Below are positions 1 through 10,106 of a stretch of 64,000 nucleotides of DNA, one piece after another. The DNA comes from JAGVPT01 sp963843065 (GTDB lineage Bacteria > Bacteroidota > Ignavibacteria > UBA10030 > UBA8401). Each line of letters starts with the position of its first letter. Position 1 is the first letter of the stretch. Under the pieces are notes generated by a model that saw only the letters and a list, made by a program, of their open reading frames with translations, was not told where the DNA came from and did not search any database. The stretch is from assembly GCA_963843065.1 (NCBI GenBank), contig CAWJKX010000130.1, forward strand, positions 1 to 64,000. Direction: 5' to 3'. The position numbers and the translations under genes are program-made.

Positions 1-1596
1 CTTCGAAAGTACACGTTAAATCAGGAGGATTTTTTTCTTGCGGGACGAAAAAATTCCGTCTGGGTGGCCGGTCTTGCTTTTCTTTCCGCGAACCTCGGCG
101 CTCTTGAGCTTCTCGGGATGACGGGCAACACGTTCAAGTACGGCATGTACGTCGCTCATTTTTACTGGATCGGCGCTATCCCTGCGATGCTCTTTCTCGG
201 AGTGTACATGATGCCGTTTTACTACAGCAGCAAGATCAATTCCGTCCCCGGTTACCTTAAACTTCGTTTCGACGAAAAAACCCGCGTGCTCAACGGGATC
301 GCCTTTGCTATCATGACGCTTCTCGTTTCGGGCATCAACCTTTACGCGATGGCTCTTGTGCTTCACACGTTCCTCGGCTGGAATTGGGATGTGAGCATGT
401 GGGCATCTGCTATTACGGTCGCCGCGTACGTCTCCCTCAGTGGTTTGATGTCGGCGATCTTCACCGAGATCATCCAGTTTTTCTTAATCTGGTTCGGCCT
501 CTTCCTCGTCTCGATACTCGGAATCATCGAGATCGGGGGACTGAAAGAAATCATGGCAAGGATCAATGCCGTCAGTTCGCAAGTTTCCTTTACCACGCTC
601 TGGTCAACGTCATCCGACCCGACCCTGAACGGAATGTACGTCAGTTGGGGGGGAATTGTTTTGGGATTGGGGTTCGTCTTGTCGTTCGGTTACTGGACGA
701 CGGATTTTCTCGTCGTCCAACGCGCGTTCTCCGCGAAGGATCTGCGGACTGCGCGATTGACGCCAATCCTCGCATCCTTCTTTAAGATGGCATTGCCCTT
801 CATTGTTATTCTTACCGGCTTGGTTGCTATCGCACTTTCAAGCGATCCTCACAGCGGATTTAAACTGTTGAACGATGGCGGCCAGACCAATTACGACTCG
901 GCTCTTCCTCTGCTCATCGCGCGATACTACCCGGCCGGATTGGTGGGACTGGGAGTGACGGCATTGCTCGCCGGCTTCATGGCGGGCCAAGCAGGAAATG
1001 TGAGCGCATTCAACACCGTGTGGACGTATGACATTTACAGATCTGTGCTGAACAAGAACGCCTCAGACGCACATCTGTTGTGGATGGGGCGCGTTTCGAC
1101 GATCGTCGGGGTAGCGCTTTCTCTTGTCACCGCATATTGGGCAAAAAGTTTTCCGAGCATTATGGATTACATGCAGGCAATTTTCTCGTGGGTCAATGCG
1201 CCGCTGTTCGCTACAATGCTGCTCGGCATGTTCCTCTGGTGGATCACGCCCACCGGTGCTTTTTGGGGACTGGTTGCCGGAATGTCGTCTTCCTTCTTAA
1301 TGTATCTCGCCGTAAAATTCCATTGGTTTGCAGAAAGTTATATAACGATGTCAGGCGTACAAAGCGATATGGCGGCAAATTTCTGGAGAGCATGGTGGGC
1401 ATGGCTGATCTGCGCCGGCGTTACAGTCGGTATCAGTCTCTTCACCAAGAAAAGACCGAAAGCGGAATTGGTCGGCCTTGTCAAAGGATTAACCGAAGAG
1501 AATTACGATCAACATCTGCCGTTCATAAAGCAGCCGGAGTTTTATGCGCTAATTTCTCTGGCCGTGCTTATAGTGCTAAACGTAATATTCTGGTAA
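1..1596 (+). CDS. Sodium:solute symporter (SSS family) for a sugar, 5'-truncated
   Basis: Multi-pass inner-membrane protein of the sodium/solute symporter family (SLC5-like), expected to import galactose or a related sugar with Na+. The frame is open from base 1 and starts inside the conserved EDFFLAGRK segment that follows the first helix of this family. Only a few tens of N-terminal residues are therefore missing, and the GTG at 64 is not the true start. About 531 residues are visible, with many hydrophobic helices and a helix near the C-terminus. It is followed after 15 bases by a small membrane protein and then by galK-galT and an alpha-galactosidase, which points to galactose as substrate. 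Specificity is inferred from context only. Confidence 0.9.
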   Translation, partial: LRKYTLNQEDFFLAGRKNSVWVAGLAFLSANLGALELLGMTGNTFKYGMYVAHFYWIGAIPAMLFLGVYMMPFYYSSKINSVPGYLKLRFDEKTRVLNGIAFAIMTLLVSGINLYAMALVLHTFLGWNWDVSMWASAITVAAYVSLSGLMSAIFTEIIQFFLIWFGLFLVSILGIIEIGGLKEIMARINAVSSQVSFTTLWSTSSDPTLNGMYVSWGGIVLGLGFVLSFGYWTTDFLVVQRAFSAKDLRTARLTPILASFFKMALPFIVILTGLVAIALSSDPHSGFKLLNDGGQTNYDSALPLLIARYYPAGLVGLGVTALLAGFMAGQAGNVSAFNTVWTYDIYRSVLNKNASDAHLLWMGRVSTIVGVALSLVTAYWAKSFPSIMDYMQAIFSWVNAPLFATMLLGMFLWWITPTGAFWGLVAGMSSSFLMYLAVKFHWFAESYITMSGVQSDMAANFWRAWWAWLICAGVTVGISLFTKKRPKAELVGLVKGLTEENYDQHLPFIKQPEFYALISLAVLIVLNVIFW

Positions 1597-1611
1597 TAAA
1601 GGAGAATGGTT

Positions 1612-1818
1612 ATGTCAGAACATGCAATGAAACCCATCTGGTATTTTGTCGGACTGATCCTCGTGATCATGGGAACGCTGATTTTGTTGAGCGGAATCTA
1701 CCACCTTGTCGACCCGCCTGCGGTCAAAACGGTCTTATCGGAAATCCATCCCGACATTTGGTGGGGTGCGCTGATGATTCTTTTTGGTGGAACGATGTAT
1801 CTCAAGACAAGAAAGTGA
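1612..1818 (+). CDS. Small two-helix membrane protein next to the symporter
   Basis: Short protein of 68 residues with two hydrophobic segments, roughly residues 9-29 and 46-62, and a basic C-terminus (KTRK). An AAAGGAG ribosome site at 1598-1604 is well spaced for the ATG at 1612 and too close for the ATG at 1606, so 1612 is chosen. It lies between the symporter and galK with no room for separate promoters, so it is probably cotranscribed. I do not recognise a family. A small accessory subunit or stabiliser of the transporter is possible but is only an inference from position. Confidence 0.7.
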   Translation: MSEHAMKPIWYFVGLILVIMGTLILLSGIYHLVDPPAVKTVLSEIHPDIWWGALMILFGGTMYLKTRK

Positions 1819-1831
1819 CCGGGGTGAATGA

Positions 1832-3011
1832 ATGATGAATTTTGCTGAAGCAGTTAAAATCAAATTCAAGGAGCTTTACAACGGAGAGCCGGTGATCGTC
1901 CGATCACCCGGAAGAGCGAACCTGATCGGTGAGCACACCGATTACAACTTGGGCTTCGTTCTCCCGTGCGCCATCGATAAAGCGATCTATTTTGCCGTCG
2001 CTCCGCGAAAAGATACAATGTGCAGGCTGTACGCCCTCAACATGAACGAAAGTTTTGAAACCAGCATCGACGAACTAAGAAAATCCAAAAAGGGCTGGCC
2101 AAATTATTTGATGGGCGTTCTCGACCAGTTGAACAAGTCAGGATACTCGTTTTCCGGATTCAATTGCGTGTTCGGCGGCGACATTCCTGTCGGAGCCGGT
2201 CTCTCGTCGTCTGCCGCGCTGGAAGCGGGCCTGGCTTTTACGCTCAATCATATTTTCGATTTGGGCATCGACAAGCTTTCTCTCGTAAAAATTGCTCAAA
2301 AGGCGGAGAATGAATTCGTCGGTGTTCAATGCGGGATCATGGATCAGTTTATTAATATTTTCGGTGAAAGCGGAGCGGTGTTGCGATTAGACTGCAGATC
2401 TCTTGAGTATCAATATTTCCCGTTCGAATTCGACGATGTCGCGATTGTCCTTTTCAATTCAAACGTGTCGCACTCTCTCGCTTCATCTCAGTACAATCAA
2501 AGAAGAACAGAATGTCACTGAAGGGGTCAATCAGATAAAGAAATATGAAAAACATGTTGAGAGCCTTCGGGATGTTTCGGCTGACATGCTGACCGCATGT
2601 AAGTCCACTCTGGATCCAACCGTCTACCGCAGGTGCAAATATGTCGTCGAAGAAAATAACCGTTTGCTGCAAGCCTGCGCCGCTCTGGGAAGAAAAGATC
2701 TCAAGGCGTTCGGCCGTGCGATGGTTCAAACGCACGACGGTTTGAGCCGGGACTATGAAGTGAGCTGCAAAGAACTCGACTATCTGGTGGACCTGGTACG
2801 GGATAATCCCCACGTGTACGGTTCGCGGATGATGGGAGGAGGATTCGGCGGCTGCACAATAAATCTTATCGAAACCGGATCTGTCGACAGTCTCGGCAAA
2901 ATGGTTAGTGAAAAGTACTTCCAAAAATTCGGTATCAAGACAGCACTCTATATTACCTCGATCAGTTCTGGAACAAGCATCCTCGACGTTAATGAAACCG
3001 CAACAGTCTGA
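1832..3011 (+). CDS. galK: Galactokinase (frameshifted)
   Basis: Phosphorylates galactose to galactose-1-phosphate at the head of the Leloir pathway. The galactokinase signature GRANLIGEHTDYN lies near residue 30, the GHMP ATP-binding motif PVGAGLSSSAA near residue 119, and the C-terminal GGGFGGC motif near 2836. The frame breaks at about 2513-2520, just after NQRRTEC: the first piece stops at 2521 while conserved galactokinase sequence (EGVNQIKKYEKH) continues in the next frame to 3011. One extra base explains this. The 3' end overlaps the galT start by 20 bases. Total length about 390 residues, normal for the family. The break may be a sequencing indel or a real lesion. Confidence 0.93.
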
Positions 3012-4056
3012 ATCAGCGAAATATCCTCATCGCAGAAAAAATATTCTCACCGAAGAATGGATACTCGTTTCACCGCACCGAACACAGCGTCCATGGCAGG
3101 GCGAGATCTCATCCCGCGAGAAGGAGAACAGACCCGCGTACGACCCGGAATGTTATTTGTGCCCTGGCAACAAGCGTGCGAACGGCGAAACAAATCCCCG
3201 CTACAGCGACACGTTTGTATTTACGAACGATTTCTCCGCGCTCCTTCCCGATACTCCGTCCGTCGAATACTCCACCAACAGTCTGCTGAAAGCAAGAAGC
3301 GAAAGAGGAATTTGCCGGGTCGTCAATTTTTCACCGCGGCACGATCTTACACTCGCCGAAATGAATGAAGCGGGGATCGAAAAAGTCATCACCGTTTGGC
3401 AGGAGGAATTCAAATCGCTGGGGTCTGACCCCCGCATTAATCATGTTCAGATATTTGAAAACAAAGGTGCAATGATGGGGAACAGCAATCCCCATCCGCA
3501 CGGACAGATATGGGCGCAAGAGAGCATCCCGCGGGAAGCGGCGAAAGAACTCCAGCAATTCAAACGTTACTTCTCGAAACTAAAACGGAGCCTGCTGGCG
3601 GATTATTTGAGACTCGAACTTCGGCTCAACGAAAGGATCGTTTATCAAAACAGCTCTTTTGCCGTCGTCGTACCGTTCTGGGCGGTTTGGCCGTATGAAA
3701 CGATGATCATCCCGAAGCGAAAAATTGCAACCATCCTTCGGTTTACAGAAAAGGAAAAAAATGATTTCGCGAACGCCTTGAAGACAATCACAACGAAGTA
3801 CGATAATTTATTCACAACCTCGTTCCCGTATTCCGCCGGATTACATCAGGCCCCGACGGATGGGAAAAAACATGAAGAATGGCATTTCCATATGCATTTT
3901 TACCCGCCTCTTCTGCGGTCGGCAACCGTGAAGAAATTTATGGTTGGCTATGAAATGTTAGCGGAGCCTCAAAGAGACATCACCCCGGAGCACAGTGCGG
4001 CGATATTACGGGAACTGCCTACCGTTCACTTTAATACTACAGAAAGCGACCGATGA
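2992..4056 (+). CDS. galT: Galactose-1-phosphate uridylyltransferase
   Basis: Exchanges UDP between UDP-glucose and galactose-1-phosphate, the second Leloir step. The zinc motif CYLC lies near residue 54 and the catalytic His-Pro-His (NSNPHPHGQIW) near residue 167; a late EWHFHMHFYPP segment is also typical of GalT. The start at 2992 lies inside the galK 3' end and gives the usual N-terminus leading to EEWILVSPHRTQRPWQG. About 354 residues, intact. Its stop overlaps the start codon of the alpha-galactosidase (ATGA-type overlap at 4053), so translation is probably coupled. No galE is present in the window, so UDP-galactose 4-epimerase must be encoded elsewhere. Confidence 0.95.
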   Translation: MKPQQSESAKYPHRRKNILTEEWILVSPHRTQRPWQGEISSREKENRPAYDPECYLCPGNKRANGETNPRYSDTFVFTNDFSALLPDTPSVEYSTNSLLKARSERGICRVVNFSPRHDLTLAEMNEAGIEKVITVWQEEFKSLGSDPRINHVQIFENKGAMMGNSNPHPHGQIWAQESIPREAAKELQQFKRYFSKLKRSLLADYLRLELRLNERIVYQNSSFAVVVPFWAVWPYETMIIPKRKIATILRFTEKEKNDFANALKTITTKYDNLFTTSFPYSAGLHQAPTDGKKHEEWHFHMHFYPPLLRSATVKKFMVGYEMLAEPQRDITPEHSAAILRELPTVHFNTTESDR

Positions 4057-5266
4057 CAACATCAATAAAAATTTTGATATTCATCATCCTCGTAATGTGT
4101 TCGACAGCCTTTAGCCAGAAATTCGAGGGGTTGGCGTTAACTCCCCCGATGGGATGGAACAGCTGGAATAAATTCGGATGCAACGTCGATGAACAGATGA
4201 TCCGCAGCATGGCCGACGGTATGGTATCGAGCGGAATGAAAGATGCCGGGTACCAATACATCGTTATCGACGATTGCTGGCACGGCGGACGCGACAGCCT
4301 CGGCTTCGTGTATCCCGATCCGCAGCGATTCCCGTCGGGCATGAAAGCCCTCGCCGATTACATCCATTCAAAGGGATTGAAATTTGGAATCTACTCCTGT
4401 GCCGGGAGATAAAACCTGCGCCGGAAGAACAGGAAGCCGCGGTCATGAGTATCAGGACGCGCTGACGTACGCAAAATGGGGTGTGGACTATTTGAAATAC
4501 GATTGGTGCAACAACGAGGGGCTTAACTCCGTCGGCGCGTATACGACCATGAGAAACGCATTGCACGCCGCCGGCAGGCCCGTCGTATTCAGCCTCTGCG
4601 AATGGGGCGACACGAAATCGTGGGAATGGGCTAAGGATGTCGGACATCTCTGGCGAACCACAGGAGATATTTCAAATTGTTTCGACTGCGAGAATAATCA
4701 CGGAACGTGGTCGTCGTGGGGCGTCATGCGAATTGCCGAGATGCGGAAAGACATTCGGAAGTACGCCGGTCCCGGCCATTGGAATGATCCCGATATGCTC
4801 GAAGTTGGAAATGGAATGTCGGTCAATGAAGACCGGGCACATTTCTCGTTGTGGTGCATGATGGCAGCCCCGCTCATTGCAGGAAATGACTTGCGGGCAA
4901 TGAGCAAAGAGACTAACGAGATACTCACCAACCGCGAAGTACTCGGCGTGGACCAGGACTCGCTCGGCGTCCAGGGCTATCGCTACAGCACACAAGACAG
5001 CATCGAAGTCTGGGTGAAGCCGCTTATGCATGGTGATTGGGCAGTGTGCTTCCTCAACCGGTCGGCAAAGAGCCAAAAAATTGATTTCGACTGGTCAAAG
5101 AATATTATCGCCGACGATGTATCAAAGAGAACGTTGAATACAAATGACACTGTTTACAAGATCCGCGACTTGTGGCAGAAGAAAATTTCTTGGCGACACA
5201 AAAAAGAACATCAGCGCCGAACTCGCGACGCACAACGTTCTGGTGTTGAGATTGATACCGCAATAG
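4053..5266 (+). CDS. Secreted GH27 alpha-galactosidase (two frameshifts)
   Basis: Removes alpha-1,6-galactose, for example from galactomannan. A signal peptide ending near STAFS-Q precedes the GH27 start LTPPMGWNSWNKFGC. The nucleophile Asp is in YLKYDWCNNEG (about residue 148) and the acid/base Asp in RTTGDIS (about 203). Two +1 breaks are seen. At 4404-4412 the frame stops within the GIYSCAG-DKTCAGRTGS segment. At 5183-5187, in an A4 run, sequence reading KFLGDTKKNISAELATH resumes in the next frame and ends at TAG 5264-5266. The total of about 400 residues is normal for the family once the breaks are bridged. It overlaps galT, tying galactose release to galactose use. Confidence 0.92.
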
Positions 5267-5340
5267 GCTTCAACAGGAAGACATGGTTAACAAATACGCT
5301 GGAAAAATCCCAACGTTTTTCCAAGTAAATATTCTTGTGG

Positions 5341-5619
5341 TTACCGCCAAGCGCGGAGAACGCCAAGAGTATTTGTTGTCCTCAATACTCAGAACATTTT
5401 AGAAGCCGTCTCAATAACATGTCGCTTGATCCTTCCCGACGGGTCGACGACCCATCGGGTCGTTGACGATGCGCTCACTCCGTTCGCTTACTCAGGATGA
5501 ACGGACCATTTGTTCACCCTGAGCAATCCCGTTCCGCTTCAGCGGAACGGGAGCGTCGAAGGGCTCACGCAAGACCATTTTTGAGATAGGTTCTAGTGTG
5601 CTTGGCGTCTTGGTGGTAA
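5341..5619. repeat. Outer palindromic repeat (CCGCCAAG family), interrupted by another element
   Basis: The left arm (5341-5367, TTACCGCCAAG...CGCCAAG) is complementary to the right arm (5601-5619, CTTGGCGTCTTGGTGGTAA). Together they form one imperfect inverted repeat whose loop is filled by a second, independent palindromic element at 5401-5594. The intergenic stretch 5267-5705 holds nothing else that looks coding. The order implies that the outer repeat was present first and the inner element inserted into it. Confidence 0.6.
5401..5594. repeat. Dispersed palindromic element R1, copy a
   Basis: Most complete copy of the R1 family. It has imperfect terminal inverted repeats (AGAAGCCGTCTCAATAA on the left, TTTTTGAGATAGGTTCT on the right). 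Inside are TTACTCAGGATGAAC, then TTCACCCTGAGCAA, then a GC-rich hairpin (CCCGTTCCGCTTC / AGCGGAACGGG), ending in CGTCGAAGGG. Related copies lie at 16290, 18949, 21677, 30145, 31480 and 46505. There is no open frame, so any movement would need proteins supplied from elsewhere. Confidence 0.7.
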
Positions 5620-5705
5620 AACAGTGGAAGGTTAAATAATTGAAACTGTATTAGAATATCTTTTTTTATATGACGCACATTTTCAATCATCAGAGAGGCA
5701 TTACA

Positions 5706-6788
5706 ATGAAAAGTATCATGCTCTGCCTTTTCATCCTATCTGGCTGCAACTTGCCCGATGGGAACATTGAAGGCTCAACAAGTAAAAGAAAAAACGAATT
5801 ATTACGATTGGGCAAATACCCCGGACGTCAACAGGCCGGTCAACAATCCTAACGCAAAAAAACTCTCCCTCATTCGTGTGCTGGGAAACAGGTTTGTCAA
5901 CGCTCACGGAGATACAATTCTGTTTCGAGGTGTGGCCATCGCTGATCCCGACAAGCTCGAACAACAAGGGCGATGGGACAGAAGCCTTTTTGTTCGACTG
6001 AAAGAATATGGCGCCATGATCGTACGCGTTCCGGTCCACCCGGCCGCATGGCGCATGCGCACTCCTGCGAAATATCTTCAGCTGCTCGACCAGGCCGTGG
6101 ATTGGTGCACGGAACTCGGCATGTATGTCGACCTCGATTGGCACTCGATCGGCAACCTTGGAATGGAGCTGTTCCAGAATCCGGAGTATGTAACAACGCA
6201 CCAGGAAACGTATGAATTCTGGCGCACAATTTCAGTTCATTTCCAGGGAAACAACACGATCGCATTTTATGAGCTTTTCAACGAACCAACACTCTATAAC
6301 GGGCAGCTGGGAAGCATGTCGTGGAGCGAATGGAAGAGAGATCAACGAGAACATCATTCATCTTATCCGTGCGTATGACACCGAAAAGATTCCGCTCGTC
6401 GCCGGCCTCGATTGGGCGTACGATCTCACCCCGCTTCACATCGAACCGATCGAAGCGGAAGGAATTGGATACGTGACACATCCCTATCCTCACAAACGCT
6501 CAAAGCCGTACGAACCGAAATGGGATGAAGATTTCGGGTTCGCGGCAAGCCGCTTATCCGGTAGTTGCGACTGAATTCGGCTTCGTTCTGGGGGGACAGG
6601 GAATGGCTGAAAACGGCGAGTACGGAAAGGAAATCATTCACTATCTTGAAGACCGGAATATCAGCTGGATGGCGTGGGTCTTCGACACTGACTGGTATCC
6701 GCGGCTCGTTGAATCGTGGAGCCCTTTCAAGCTAACGGAGAGCGGAGAGTTCTTTAAGCAGGCAATGCAGGGAAAAATTCCCAGGTAA
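5706..6788 (+). CDS. GH5 endoglucanase/mannanase-type lipoprotein (three frameshifts)
   Basis: Endo-acting glycoside hydrolase family 5. The start at 5706 gives MKSIMLCLFILSGC, a lipoprotein signal with an LSGC lipobox, so it is probably anchored in the envelope. The frame breaks at about 5746-5757 right after the lipobox, again at 6334-6342 (an AGAGAG run) and again near 6548 (a CC pair). Each is a +1 shift with continuous GH5 sequence on either side. The acid/base Glu is in FYELFNEPT (about residue 193) and the nucleophile Glu in VVATEFGF (about residue 290). About 358 residues when bridged. Substrate is not resolved; beta-glucan or mannan are both possible. It stands downstream of a large repeat, so it probably has its own promoter. 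Confidence 0.85.
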
Positions 6789-6833
6789 CATGCCGACGAG
6801 ACAAATGACATGATCATCTGAAAGGAGAACGCG

Positions 6834-7749
6834 ATGAGAGGAGACACTTATTCACGCAAGGATTTCATCAAACTCTTAGGTCTGGGCGCCGGTACTCTGG
6901 CATTCCGGAAACTGAGCTTCGCGGAGGAAAAAGCTTATGTTGCCAGATATTGGATTCCAACTCTACACCGTCCGCCATCAGCTGGAAAAGGATTTTGCCG
7001 GTACAATACACAAAGTTGCCGACATGGGATACGTCGGCGCTGAGATGTACCCTTTGCCTTCCAGCACGACCCCGGAGCAAGCAGTAAAGGTGTTCAAGGA
7101 TGCGGGGCTGAAAATATTCAGTATGCACACAGATATGCCGGTGGGCGACGAGCGAGAGAAAATCCTGAAACTCGCCGATCTCTATCAATGCGACCACATC
7201 GTTTATCCCGGCTGGCCGAAAGGACTCGATACAAGCAGCCCGGACCTTTACAAACAGACCACCGAAATATTTTCGACTCTCGACAAGGTCAAGCAGCGGT
7301 CAGACATGTACGCCGAAATCGGCGCTTTCTTTGCAAAGAAGGGATTGCATTTCGGTGTTCATAACCATTGGTGGGAATTCGAGACAACCAACGGAGTGAT
7401 TCCATTTTACTACTTCAAGGATCATCTTGACTCGACTGTTTTCTTCGAGATCGACACGTATTGGGCGAAGACGGGGGGAGTAGATCCGGCGAAAGCGGTT
7501 GCCGACTTCGGTCAACGCGCGCCGTTCCTTCACATCAAGGACGGACCGGCAAAGAAAGGAGATACCATGTACGCCAACGTTCCCGTTGGACAAGGCTCTA
7601 TGGATTTTCCATCTATCGTCAAAGCCGGTGGAAAGAATATTCAGTGGATGATCGTAGAGTTTGATGAGTATAGTGGAAATATTTTTGAGGGATTGCTCCA
7701 AAGTTACGCGTACTTGACCAAGAAGGGACTGGCGAAAGGAAAGGTATAG
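6834..7749 (+). CDS. Exported sugar phosphate isomerase/epimerase-like TIM barrel (frameshifted)
   Basis: Member of the xylose-isomerase-like TIM-barrel superfamily (AP endonuclease 2 family), acting on a sugar or inositol-type substrate that cannot be named from sequence. An AAAGGAG site precedes ATG 6834. The N-terminus MRGDTYSRKDFIKLLGLGAGT looks like an export signal of the Tat-like type, although the usual twin arginine is replaced by SRKDF. A +1 break lies in the A5 run at 6928-6932; bridging it joins SFAEEK to LMLPDIGFQLYTVR. Barrel motifs include FGVHNHWWEF and FFEIDTYW (likely metal ligands) and FLHIKDG. About 304 residues. Confidence 0.8.
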
Positions 7750-7844
7750 GACGAGACATTTCAACGGCTTCATCGGGGGATCAATGGGGCATTCATTCTG
7801 TCGAGAATAACATATTTTTATTCACATCAATCTAAAATACTTTT

Positions 7845-8841
7845 ATGAAAGTTCTCTTTATCGGTGGCACGGGGAATATCAGCGCGGCGGTAAGCAGGTT
7901 AGCCGTCGAGCGGGGTATCGAGCTGTACCTGTTAAACCGGGGGAAAAGAGCGTCAACGCTGCCGGGGGCGAAAATTCTTGTCGGCGACATCACGAAGCCT
8001 GATGAAATGCGTTCCGTTCTGAAAGACCATTCCTGGGACTCGGTCGTCGATTGGATCGCGTTTACCGAGAACGATGTCCAGAGGGACTTTGAGTTGTTCA
8101 AAGGCAAAACGAAGCAATTTGTTTTTATCAGCTCTGCATCCGCATACCAAAGACCCGCTTCATTTCCAATTGTCTCAGAATCGACGCCGCTGGCAAATCC
8201 ATTTTGGCAGTATTCGCGCGATAAAATCGCCTGTGAAGAAAAACTCAATGTGTACTACAGAAATGAAAATTTTCCCATCACAATTGTAAGGCCGTCATTA
8301 ACGTACGACACGGTTATTCCCGTTCCAATCGGCGGCTGGACGGAATACACAACGGTCGACAGGATCAAAAAGGGAAAGAAAATTATCGTTCATGGCGACG
8401 GGTCATCACTCTGGACAATCACCCATGCGGATGATTTTGCGAAAGGGTTTGTCGGACTGCTTGGACACCAGCAGGCAATCGGGCAATGCGTTCCATATCA
8501 CCTCCGACGAAATCCTCACATGGGACCAAATCTATCAGGCGATTGCCGAAGCCGTCGGACATGAAGCACATATCGTGCACATGGCTTCCGACTTTCTCGG
8601 AACATTTGACCAGCACTTGCGGGGGAGTTTAATCGGCGACAAAGCGACGAGCGTTATCTTTGACAATTCGAAGATCAAACGGTTCGTCCCCGGATTTACG
8701 GCCACGATTCCATTCAAGCAGGGAATCAAACGGACCATCGATTGGTTCGAGGCCGATCCGGCAAGGATGGTCATAAAAAAAGAAACGAACGATATGATCG
8801 AAAAAATGATCGCTCAATACGAAAAGGCATTCATCTCTTAG
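7845..8841 (+). CDS. NAD-dependent epimerase/dehydratase family protein (frameshifted)
   Basis: Extended short-chain dehydrogenase/reductase. It starts directly with the Rossmann motif MKVLFIGGTGNIS, has an aspartate loop (VVDWIAF), and a catalytic YxxxK (QYSRDK) near residue 127. No signal peptide, so cytoplasmic. A +1 break in the GGG run near 8481-8485 splits it; the conserved NAFHITSDEILTWDQIY segment continues in the next frame to 8841. About 331 residues when joined. It sits between a TIM-barrel isomerase and a lactonase-like gene, which suggests a small sugar-modification route. GalE function is possible, but the sequence lacks clear GalE hallmarks. Confidence 0.8.
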
Positions 8842-8865
8842 CATCTTGTTTCTGGATAAACACTA

Positions 8866-10052
8866 TTGCCACACACATCCCGCATACTTCGTTTTTTTCT
8901 CTGGTGTACGCCTCTGTTGTTGACATTTGGGGCGGCCGCCCAATCTCTCATTCCCCCCGGCGCAAAACTTGAAAAAATAGCGACCGGAATTTTGCAGCCC
9001 GAGGGGCCAATTTGGATTGACACTCTAGGATTGTTGTTCAGCGACATCGCCGGCAACAAGATTTACCGGTTCTCGCCGGCCGATAGTTCCCTGAGCGTAT
9101 TTCTGAATCCATCCGACAGTTCCAACGGCATGACGCTCGATCTGCAAGGGAGGCTGATACTGACCCAGATGGGACTGCGCCGCGTTTCACGGCGTGACGC
9201 AAATGGCACCATCACTCCCCTGGCATCAACCTACAAAGGGAAGAAGTTCAACAGCCCGAATGATGTCGTTGTGAAATCGGACAGTTCAATCTACTTCACC
9301 GATCCGGATTTCAATATTCCGAAGGGCGAAAATGCTGAATTGAGTTTCAAAGGCATTTTTAGAATAAGCCCGTCGGGTGCGCTCACTCTCCTCGACAGCA
9401 CGCTTGATAAGCCAAACGGAATATGTTTTTCCCTCGATGAAAGTAAATTGTACGTCAACGAATCGGCCCAAGCAAAGATTTACGTCTGGGATGTGGCGGG
9501 CGATTCGATCACGAATAAGAGGTTATTCTTTCAAATTCCTGCCACGGGATATGTTGATGGAATGAAAATAGATCCAAAAGGAAACATCTATTGCAGCGGT
9601 CCCAATGGAGTCTGGATCGTTTCGGACTCGCCGGGGTCTACTTGGACAAGATTTCGATGGAAACCCCCTCAAACTGCAACTGGGGGGATGCGGATAGAAA
9701 AACGCTGTATATCACCGCGGGGAACAGTCTTTACAGAATCCGGCTGGCAACAACTACTGGGGTTCGCGACCATGGTTCTCTTCAGCCTCGTTCGTTCAAT
9801 CTGTACGCGAATTATCCGAACCCGTTCAACCCTGCGACAACGATCAATTATCAATTAGCAATGAACAGTATGGTCGCATTGAATGTATATGATCCATTGG
9901 GGCGGGAAGTTGCTATGTTGGTAAATGAGGAACGCCCAGCCGGGACATATTCGGTGCAATGGAACGCTGTTGGATTTTCGAGCGGAACATACTTCTACCG
10001 GCTGAGAGCCGGAAATTTGGATGAAACAAGAAAGATGATCTTACTGCGGTAA
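8866..10052 (+). CDS. SMP-30/gluconolactonase-like beta-propeller with T9SS sorting domain (frameshifted)
   Basis: Secreted six-bladed propeller of the SMP-30/lactonase family, predicted to hydrolyse a sugar lactone. A stop codon lies at 8857-8859, so the start is the TTG at 8866 unless another indel hides an upstream start. The signal peptide ends near GAAA-Q. Family motifs include PEGPIW, FNSPNDVVV, YFTDPDF and DKPNGI. The frame breaks by one lost base in the G run near 9631-9637; the rest reads VYLDKI...PSNCNWG in the shifted frame. The C-terminus is a type A T9SS sorting domain with YPNPFNPATTI and GTYFYRL. About 395 residues. Confidence 0.85.
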
Positions 10053-10106
10053 GGGTTATGACCATCCACCCCTCAACTTTGAATCATATTACAACGGAGG
10101 CAGATC

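Noticed and set aside
2513..2520. Programmed ribosomal frameshift in galK
   Set aside because: No slippery heptamer or downstream pseudoknot is evident, and the same kind of break recurs in unrelated genes.
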